Source: Actinomycetes bacterium
Lineage (GTDB): Bacteria > Actinomycetota > Acidimicrobiia > Acidimicrobiales > UBA8190
Direction: 5' to 3'
Assembly (NCBI GenBank): GCA_021798135.1
Contig: JAJZYI010000253.1
Location: 1 to 5,109, forward strand
Length of the DNA stretch: 5,109 bases
Positions 1 through 4,363 of this stretch are shown in pieces. The stretch's first letter is position 1. Every line of letters begins with the position of its first letter. A program made the translations under genes and the position numbers. A model generated the notes under the pieces. That model ran no database searches and was not told the origin of the DNA. It worked only from the letters and a program-made list of their open reading frames with translations.

Positions 1-66
1 CGCGGGGGGCCGGCCGGGCGCGACGCTCCGGGCCTCGACGGCGGGGTCGACCTGGGCCTCGGCTGA
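1..66 (+). CDS. Possible C-terminal end of an upstream plus-strand gene (partial)
   Basis: Frame 1 is open from the window edge to a TGA at 64-66 and would give 21 residues rich in Gly, Asp and Pro, ending in GGVDLGLG. Nearly all third codon positions are G or C, and A/T is concentrated at second positions, as expected for coding DNA at this GC content. The minus strand in the same register is also open, but I find no ATG, GTG or TTG start in it before its stop at 118-120, so the plus reading is preferred. If real, the gene converges with the riboflavin synthase gene. No function can be read from this fragment. Confidence 0.3.
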   Translation, partial: RGGPAGRDAPGLDGGVDLGLG

Positions 67-114
67 GGCGGGCCGGAGGACCCGGGCGGGGTGGCCGGGC
101 CAGGGCGGGAGCGG

Positions 115-209
115 GGGTCAGGCGCTCGGCGAGGCCAGGGTCAGGCGGTCGGGGGGACCGGGGTCAGGCGCTCGGCGAGGCCAGGGTCAGGCGGTCGGGG
201 GGACCAGGG
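115..209. repeat. 46-bp tandem duplication built from 23-bp half units
   Basis: Positions 118-163 and 164-209 are 46-bp direct copies that differ at one base. Each copy splits into two 23-bp halves (units at 115-137, 138-160, 161-183 and 184-206) that start with GGGTCAGGCG and match at about 18 of 23 positions. The right-hand copy covers the last codons and the TGA stop (187-189) of the riboflavin synthase gene, and the left-hand copy carries the equivalent TCA at 141-143. Each copy contains a short hairpin, GGTC-GGGGG-GACC (147-159 and 193-205). There is no T-rich run, so this is not a classical intrinsic terminator. The stretch 67-186 holds nothing else I can support. Confidence 0.85.
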
Positions 210-672
210 GCCCGGCGTCCTCGTAACCCTGGCGGATGCCCCGGCCGGCCCGGCGCCGCAGCTGCTCGGGCTCGTAGAGCATCCAGTACGCGTTGCGGGC
301 GTGCTTGCGGGCCCGGTTGCGGCACACCTCGGCGAGGCGCTCGGGGTCGTCCTCCTCGCGCTCGTGGACGAACACCTCCAGCACGTGGGTGTTGGTGAGG
401 AGCTGCGCCAGCATGATCCCCTGCGACGCCTCGTGCGCGCAGACCTCGTCGATGGCGGCGCGCCCGGGCATGCCCAGCGCCACCACGATCCGGCAGCCGT
501 CGAGCTCGATCAGGCGCTTGCACGCCACGCCGAGGTCCTTGAACCCCGGGACGGTGCGGTACAGGACCTCGAACCGCTCCCCGTGCCCGGGGCAGCCCCG
601 GAGCTCGTCGAGCGCCTCGGCGCCCATGTCGAAGCGGGCGAACATGGTGTCGACGACCCCGATCCGGTCCAT
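187..672 (-). CDS. ribC: Riboflavin synthase, archaeal type (lumazine-synthase-like fold)
   Basis: This cytosolic enzyme should catalyse the dismutation of two 6,7-dimethyl-8-ribityllumazine molecules to riboflavin plus the pyrimidinedione. The 161-residue protein has the hallmarks of the archaeal family typified by Methanocaldococcus jannaschii MJ1184, as I remember that sequence: IGVVDTMFARFDM (4-16), TVPGFKDLGVACKRL (40-54), ALGMPG (65-70), VCAHEASQGIMLAQL (77-91), TNTHVLEVFVHE (93-104) and a C-terminal RQGYEDAGP (147-155). Length is normal for the family. This family is a paralogue of lumazine synthase and is unrelated to bacterial RibE with its two lumazine-binding domains. The ATG at 672 is the first start after an in-frame stop 21 bp upstream, and a weak GGGAAG lies 8 nt before it. 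The gene is divergent from bioA. Its last six codons and stop lie in a tandem repeat, beyond the conserved domain. No other riboflavin gene is visible nearby. The symbol follows archaeal usage. Confidence 0.93.
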   Translation of the reverse strand: MDRIGVVDTMFARFDMGAEALDELRGCPGHGERFEVLYRTVPGFKDLGVACKRLIELDGCRIVVALGMPGRAAIDEVCAHEASQGIMLAQLLTNTHVLEVFVHEREEDDPERLAEVCRNRARKHARNAYWMLYEPEQLRRRAGRGIRQGYEDAGPLVPPTA

Positions 673-777
673 GGCGCGATCTTCCCACGGTCACCGGTGC
701 CGACGTGTCGCCGGGGCCAGCGCGTCGGGAACGCGCCGGGGTTGGACGAACGCCACCAGCGCGTCCAGACTCCCCGT
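673..777. promoter_or_regulatory. Divergent promoter region between riboflavin synthase and bioA
   Basis: The roughly 105 bp between the two divergent start codons must carry promoters for both directions unless transcription enters from elsewhere. For bioA, a weak candidate is TTGGAC (742-747), an 18-nt spacer and CAGACT (766-771). Initiation about 7 nt later would fall on the GTG at 778 and give a leaderless mRNA, which fits the lack of a convincing Shine-Dalgarno before that GTG. Each box matches the consensus at only about half its positions. No convincing minus-strand promoter was found by eye. Two dyads are present, CACCGGTG at 692-699 and the inverted repeat at 720-736. I saw no BioR- or BioQ-like box. 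Confidence 0.35.
720..736. repeat. Inverted repeat in the divergent intergenic region (possible operator)
   Basis: GCGCGT (720-725) and ACGCGC (731-736) are perfect 6-bp inverted repeats separated by CGGGA. After one mismatch, the outer CC/GG bases also pair. The site lies roughly midway between the two divergent genes, where an operator could affect both. Such GC-only dyads arise often by chance at this base composition, so a regulatory role is only a possibility. Confidence 0.3.
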
Positions 778-2229
778 GTGCCCGGCGACCGAACCAGCTC
801 GACCACCGTCGGCGCCGCAGCCGGAGCCGCTGCCGCTGCCGGCAGCGGGCCAGACCTCGCCGCCGACTGGGTCCGCCGCGACGCCGCGGTGGTGTGGCAC
901 GGCTTCACCCAGATGGCGGCCTACGCGGACAACGCCCCGGTCGTGGTCGACCGCGCCGAGGGGCGGTACCTGATCGACGTGGCCGGCCGCCGCTACTTCG
1001 ACGCCATCTCCTCGCTGTGGGTGACCACCCTCGGCCACCGCGTCCCCGAGCTCGACGCGGCCGTGACCGACCAGCTGGCACGGGTGGCGCACTCGACCAT
1101 GCTGGGCAACGGCAACCGCGTGGTGGTGGAGCTGGCCGAGGCCCTGGCGGGGGTCGTGCCCGTCGACGGGCCGCACTTCCTGTTCGCGTCGGACGGCGCC
1201 ACGGCCGTCGAGCAGGCGCTCAAGATCGCCTTCCAGTACTGGACGAACCGGGGGGAAGCCGGCCGCGACCGCTACCTCGCGCTCGGCGACGCGTACCACG
1301 GCGACACCGTCGGGTCGATCTCCGTCGGCGACAGCGGGTTCGGCACCGAGGTGTTCGACCCGCTGCGCTTCCCGGTCGTCCGCACGCCCGGCTACGCCGA
1401 CCCGGCCTGGGCCGACGCCGCCGTGGCCGCCGTCCAGGCGAACCACGAGCGCCTGGCCGCGCTCGTCATCGAGCCCCTGGTGCAGGGAGCGTCGGGCATG
1501 CTCGTGGCCGAGCCGGAAGACGTCGCCCGGGTGGCCGGTGCCTGCCGGAGCCACGGGGTCCTCGTCGTGTGCGACGAGGTCGCCACCGGGTTCGGGCGGA
1601 CCGGGCGCCTCTTCGCCAGCGAGTGGTGCGGGTTGCGGCCCGACCTGCTCTGCCTGGGCAAGGGCATCACCGGCGGCTACCTGCCGATGTCCGTGACCGT
1701 GGCCGCCGACCACGTGCACCGCGCCTTCCTCGGCGAGGACCTCGGGCCGCGCACCTTCTACCACGGCCACTCCTACGGCGGGAACGCCCTCGCCGCAGCG
1801 GTCGCGCTGGCCCACCTCCGCCTGCTCGAACGCGACGGCGTGCTGGCGAACGTGCAGGAGCGTGCCGAGCAGCTGCGGCAGGCGCTGGCCGAGCGGGTGG
1901 CCGGCCTGGACGGCGTGGCCGAGGTCCGCCAGCGCGGCCTGCTGGCCGGCGTGGCCCTGGACCCGCCCGAGGGCGGCCGGCGCTGGGGTCGCCGGGTGTG
2001 CGCCGCCGCCGTGGCGAGCGGGGTGCTGCTCCGCCCGCTCGGTGACGTGGTGGTGCTGGTGCCGCCGCTGACGACGACCGCGGAGGAGGTCGACACCGTG
2101 GTGGACGTGCTCGCCGCGGCCATCGGTGCGGTCGCCGCCGAGGACGCGCCGGCTGGCACCGAGGGACGACCGGGTGGGCCCGGCGGTGGGCACGCCGCCG
2201 GCACCGTGCCGGAGGGCCACCGTGGCTGA
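778..2229 (+). CDS. bioA: Adenosylmethionine/lysine-8-amino-7-oxononanoate aminotransferase (DAPA synthase)
   Basis: This PLP-dependent class III aminotransferase converts 8-amino-7-oxononanoate to 7,8-diaminononanoate in biotin synthesis. With the GTG at 778 it has 483 residues. Visible motifs are WHGFTQM (40-46), SSLW (78-81), SDGATAVEQALK (138-149), YHGDT (173-177), the PLP-ring aspartate in CDEVATGFGRTG (D266), the Schiff-base lysine in LGKGITGG (K295), HGHSY (329-333) and RPLGDVVVLVPPL (R419, equivalent to the substrate-carboxylate arginine of E. coli BioA). The frame is open far upstream, antisense to the riboflavin synthase gene, but homology begins only around residue 33. GTG 778 is the nearest usable start; TTG 742 is an alternative. 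The Ala/Gly-rich N-terminus (about 12-26) and a Gly-rich tail of about 30 residues lie outside the conserved fold. SSLW and HGHSY recall Bacillus-type enzymes more than E. coli BioA, so the amino donor is uncertain. Confidence 0.94.
   Translation: MPGDRTSSTTVGAAAGAAAAAGSGPDLAADWVRRDAAVVWHGFTQMAAYADNAPVVVDRAEGRYLIDVAGRRYFDAISSLWVTTLGHRVPELDAAVTDQLARVAHSTMLGNGNRVVVELAEALAGVVPVDGPHFLFASDGATAVEQALKIAFQYWTNRGEAGRDRYLALGDAYHGDTVGSISVGDSGFGTEVFDPLRFPVVRTPGYADPAWADAAVAAVQANHERLAALVIEPLVQGASGMLVAEPEDVARVAGACRSHGVLVVCDEVATGFGRTGRLFASEWCGLRPDLLCLGKGITGGYLPMSVTVAADHVHRAFLGEDLGPRTFYHGHSYGGNALAAAVALAHLRLLERDGVLANVQERAEQLRQALAERVAGLDGVAEVRQRGLLAGVALDPPEGGRRWGRRVCAAAVASGVLLRPLGDVVVLVPPLTTTAEEVDTVVDVLAAAIGAVAAEDAPAGTEGRPGGPGGGHAAGTVPEGHRG
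2211..2216 (+). promoter_or_regulatory. Strong Shine-Dalgarno before the GTG at 2222
   Basis: GGAGGG lies 5 nt before the GTG at 2222 and is the best ribosome binding site seen in the window. That GTG is out of frame with the main bioF reading frame (2265 minus 2222 is 43). The strong site therefore feeds a 16-codon mini-ORF rather than bioF. The weaker AGGGG at 2254-2258 lies 6 nt before the bioF GTG at 2265. Confidence 0.6.
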
Positions 2230-2315
2230 GCTCGGGGCCGCCGCGGTCGCGCCAGGGGTCCGCCGTGGCTGAGCCCGAGCCCGCCGTGGTCGCGCCGGGG
2301 GCCACCGTGGCCGAG
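2217..2315 (+). repeat. Imperfect ~42-bp direct repeat at the bioA-bioF junction
   Basis: Copy 1 (2217-2259, 43 bp) and copy 2 (2260-2301, 42 bp) match at 36 of 42 positions, with one extra base in copy 1. A third partial copy begins at 2302 and is recognisable through the CCACCGTGGCCGAG at 2302-2315. Each copy opens with CCRCCGTGGCYGAG, so a GTG start-like module occurs at 2222, 2265 and 2307. The first two copies both carry GTGGCTGA, in which a GTG and a TGA overlap in different frames. Confidence 0.8.
2222..2272 (+). CDS. 16-codon mini-ORF between bioA and bioF (possible leader or relic)
   Basis: The frame runs from GTG 2222 to TGA 2270-2272 and would encode MAELGAAAVAPGVRRG. It overlaps the bioA stop by the 8 bp GTGGCTGA (2222-2229) and the bioF start by the identical 8 bp (2265-2272). 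It has the strong GGAGGG site at 2211. Its first 12 residues match the BioF N-terminus (MAEPEPAVVAPG) at 8 of 12 positions, so it is best explained as a duplicated bioF start thrown out of frame by one base. It could be translated and couple bioA to bioF translation, or it could be an untranslated relic or a sequence error. Existence as a functional peptide is unproven. Confidence 0.3.
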   Translation: MAELGAAAVAPGVRRG

Positions 2316-3662
2316 CCCGCGGCCACCTCGCCCACGCCGTGGCCGGAGCTCGTCGAGGCCGCCTGTGACGCCGTGGCCACGGCTGGGCGGTGGCGGCGCC
2401 CGCGCGCCTTCGACGCCAGCGGGCCCCGAGGCACCCTGGTCGACACCGGGCGGAGGGTGGTCTCGTTCGCCGGCAACGACTACCTCGGCCTGTCGCACCA
2501 CCCGGCCGTCGTGGCGGCGGGGGCGGCCGCGGTGCAGCGGTGGGGTGCGGGCGCCGGCGCCTCGCGCCTGGTCACGGGCTCCCGGCCGGTCCACCACGAG
2601 CTGGAGGCCGCCCTGGCCGCATGGAAGGGCGCCGAGCGGGCCGTCGTGCTGCCCACCGGGTTCGCGGCCAACCTGGCCGTGCTCACCGCGTTCGCCGAGG
2701 CCGGAGCGCAAGGCGGCGCCCCGGTGCGCATCTGCTCCGACGAGCTCAACCACGCGTCGATCGTCGACGGCTGCCGCCTGGCGCGCGCCGAGGTGTGCGT
2801 GTTCCGCCACGCGGACGCCGGGCACCTGGCCGAGCTCGTGGGCACGGCTCCGGGCCCGGTCGTGGTGGTGACCGACACGGTGTTCTCGATGGACGGGGAC
2901 GAGGCCCCGCTCGGCGCCATCGCCGCCTTGTGCCGAGCCAGCGGTGCGCTCCTGGTGCTCGACGAGGCCCACGCCGTGCTCGGGCCCGACCCAGGCCCGC
3001 TGCTCGCCGGCGTGGCCTGCGTGCGCGTCGGGACCCTCTCCAAGACCCTCGGCGCGCTGGGCGGGTTCGCTGCCGGGCCGCGCCGGTTCGTCGAGCTGCT
3101 CGAGAACCGGGGCCGGCCGTACATCTTCACCACGGCGCCGTCTCCGGCCGATGCCGCCGCGGCGCTCGCCGCCCTCGGGGTGCTCCGCTCCGACGAGGGC
3201 ACGGCGCTGCGGGAGCGCCTGGCGGCAGCCGTCGCACGGCTGCGCCGTGGCGCGGGCCTGCCCGCCGGCCGGGCACCGATCGTCCCCGTCGTCCTGGGCG
3301 CCGAGGAGCGTGCCGTGGCCGCGTCGGAGGCCCTGCTCGCCGAGGGGCTGTGGGTCCCGGCCATCCGGCCGCCCACGGTGCCGCCGGGCACGGCCCGGCT
3401 CCGCGTGACGCTGTCGGCCGACCATAGCGACGACGAGGTCGACCGGCTCGCCGAGCAGCTTCGCCGGCTCTCGTCCGGGACGCCGGCGGGCCAGCGTGCC
3501 GGGTCGGGCGCCGGAGCGGGCACGCCGACGGGCGCCGGGATCGGTGCCGGCTCGGGCGCCGGCCCGGGACCGGGGTCCGGTGCGGCTGTCCCGGGCGCCG
3601 GCCCGGGAGCGGGGTCCGGTGCGGCTGTCCCGGGCCCGACCGCCGTCACCGCGCTGCCGTGA
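2265..3662 (+). CDS. bioF: 8-amino-7-oxononanoate synthase (KAPA synthase)
   Basis: This PLP-dependent alpha-oxoamine synthase condenses pimeloyl-ACP or pimeloyl-CoA with L-alanine, releasing CO2, to give 8-amino-7-oxononanoate. It has 465 residues from GTG 2265; GTG 2307 in the same frame is an alternative start. Motifs are NDYLGLSHHP (71-80), NHASIVDG with the PLP-stacking H163, FSMDGDEAPL (from about 207), LDEAHAVLG (D233, H236), the Schiff-base lysine in GTLSKTLGALGG (K260), and IRPPTVPPGTARLRVTLS (about 367-384). E. coli BioF has about 385 residues; the excess is a variable N-terminus of about 25 residues and a Gly/Ala/Pro-rich tail at 403-465 made partly of 13-residue repeats. DEAHAVLG replaces the DDAHGTG of the E. 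coli enzyme, with the key Asp and His kept. bioF follows bioA after 35 bp, and its TGA overlaps the bioD GTG. It should be co-transcribed with both. Confidence 0.94.
   Translation: MAEPEPAVVAPGATVAEPAATSPTPWPELVEAACDAVATAGRWRRPRAFDASGPRGTLVDTGRRVVSFAGNDYLGLSHHPAVVAAGAAAVQRWGAGAGASRLVTGSRPVHHELEAALAAWKGAERAVVLPTGFAANLAVLTAFAEAGAQGGAPVRICSDELNHASIVDGCRLARAEVCVFRHADAGHLAELVGTAPGPVVVVTDTVFSMDGDEAPLGAIAALCRASGALLVLDEAHAVLGPDPGPLLAGVACVRVGTLSKTLGALGGFAAGPRRFVELLENRGRPYIFTTAPSPADAAAALAALGVLRSDEGTALRERLAAAVARLRRGAGLPAGRAPIVPVVLGAEERAVAASEALLAEGLWVPAIRPPTVPPGTARLRVTLSADHSDDEVDRLAEQLRRLSSGTPAGQRAGSGAGAGTPTGAGIGAGSGAGPGPGSGAAVPGAGPGAGSGAAVPGPTAVTALP
3554..3631 (+). repeat. Two 39-bp tandem repeats in the bioF C-terminal tail
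   Basis: Positions 3554-3592 and 3593-3631 are 39-bp direct copies with one mismatch. They encode GAGPGPGSGAAVP followed by GAGPGAGSGAAVP, so the reading frame is preserved. Looser GGGCGCCGG-type elements upstream (about 3507-3553) extend the low-complexity tract. It lies wholly beyond the conserved KAPA synthase fold. Confidence 0.85.
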
Positions 3663-4363
3663 CGGGCAGGCCGGCGACGCTCGTCGTCGTGGTCGGGACG
3701 GGGACCGAGGTGGGCAAGACCTGGGTGAGCGCGCGCCTGCTGCGCGCCTGGCGGGCCCGGGGGCTGGCGGTCGCCGCCCGCAAGCCGGCGCAGTCGTTCG
3801 CGCCCGGCGACGCGACCACCGATGCCGACGTGCTCGGCGCGGCCTCGGGTGAGGACCCGCGGGCGGTCTGCCTGCCGCAGCGGTGGTACCCGGCGCCGAT
3901 GGCCCCGCCGATGGCTGCGGACGCGCTCGGCCGGGTGCCACCGGCGCTGGCCGACCTGCTCGGCGAGCTGGCATGGCCGCGGCCAGCGCCCGACGTCGGC
4001 CTGGTGGAGACCGCGGGCGGTGCCCGCTCGCCGCAGGCGGACGACGGCGACGCCGTCGACCTGGTCGCCGCGCTGGGACCTGACCGGGTGGTGCTGGTCG
4101 CCGACGCCGGCTTGGGCACCATCAACGGCGTCCGGCTGTCGGTCGGGGCGCTCGCTGCCGGGACGTCGGCGCCCGTGTCGGTCGTCCTCAACCGGTTCGA
4201 CGCCGCCGACGGCCTCCACGAGCGCAACCGGGACTGGCTAGCCCGGCGCTGCGCGCTCGACGTCACCGCCGTGGGGGCCGAGGGCGCCGGCGTCAGCCCG
4301 CCGGGGGCGCCGGCGCTGGACGTGCTGGCGGCGCGCCTGGCCCGGCCAGGCGGCGGGGGATGA
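3659..4363 (+). CDS. bioD: ATP-dependent dethiobiotin synthetase
   Basis: This cytosolic P-loop enzyme carboxylates 7,8-diaminononanoate with CO2 and ATP and closes the ureido ring to form dethiobiotin. It has 234 residues, close to the 225 of E. coli BioD. The Walker A loop GTGTEVGKTW spans 13-22 (K20, T21). Other matches to the family are RKPAQS (K42, equivalent to E. coli K37), TTDADVLG (D55), VETAGG (E117), DAGLGTINGV (149-158) and VLNRFD (N178, nucleotide-specificity position). The GTG start overlaps the bioF stop by four bases (GTGA), indicating translational coupling. The last 71 bp overlap the 3' end of the convergent membrane-protein gene. All visible active-site residues are intact. 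The tail beyond about residue 215 is variable and ends in PGGGG. Confidence 0.94.
   Translation: MTGRPATLVVVVGTGTEVGKTWVSARLLRAWRARGLAVAARKPAQSFAPGDATTDADVLGAASGEDPRAVCLPQRWYPAPMAPPMAADALGRVPPALADLLGELAWPRPAPDVGLVETAGGARSPQADDGDAVDLVAALGPDRVVLVADAGLGTINGVRLSVGALAAGTSAPVSVVLNRFDAADGLHERNRDWLARRCALDVTAVGAEGAGVSPPGAPALDVLAARLARPGGGG
4284..4316. repeat. 9-bp GC-only inverted repeat at the convergent gene ends
   Basis: GCGCCGGCG (4284-4292) and CGCCGGCGC (4308-4316) are perfect inverted repeats around a 15-nt spacer that begins with the stop codon of the minus-strand gene (4293-4295). A stable hairpin could form in either transcript. It lies inside the bioD coding region and has no following T run on either strand. 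A termination or stalling role for the minus-strand transcript is possible but weakly supported. The arms contain the palindrome GCCGGC, which makes chance occurrence more likely. Confidence 0.35.

Noticed and set aside
56..69. Hairpin GCCTC-GGCT-GAGGC as an intrinsic terminator
   Set aside because: The stem is only 5 bp and no T run follows on either strand. Such dyads are expected by chance at this GC content.
115..209. CRISPR-like array
   Set aside because: The units are directly adjacent with no unique spacers, and no cas gene is present. It is a simple tandem duplication.
742..744. TTG at 742 as the bioA start
   Set aside because: It has no good ribosome binding site, would add 12 residues with no family similarity, and overlaps the possible promoter. 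It is kept only as an alternative to GTG 778.
91..777. Long open plus-strand frame continuous with bioA and antisense to the riboflavin synthase gene
   Set aside because: It reads through a gene with clear family motifs on the other strand. Its translation shows no aminotransferase similarity, so it is the open-frame effect of very high GC.
691..2220. Minus-strand open frame of about 500 codons opposite bioA
   Set aside because: The translation is His/Gly/Arg-rich with no recognisable domain and is the complement of a well-supported bioA. High GC removes stop codons from the antisense frame.
1773..3974. Minus-strand open frame of over 700 codons spanning bioA, bioF and bioD
   Set aside because: It crosses three conserved genes in antisense, has Arg/Pro/Gly-biased composition, and shows tandem motifs that are only the reverse of the bioA-bioF and bioF repeats.
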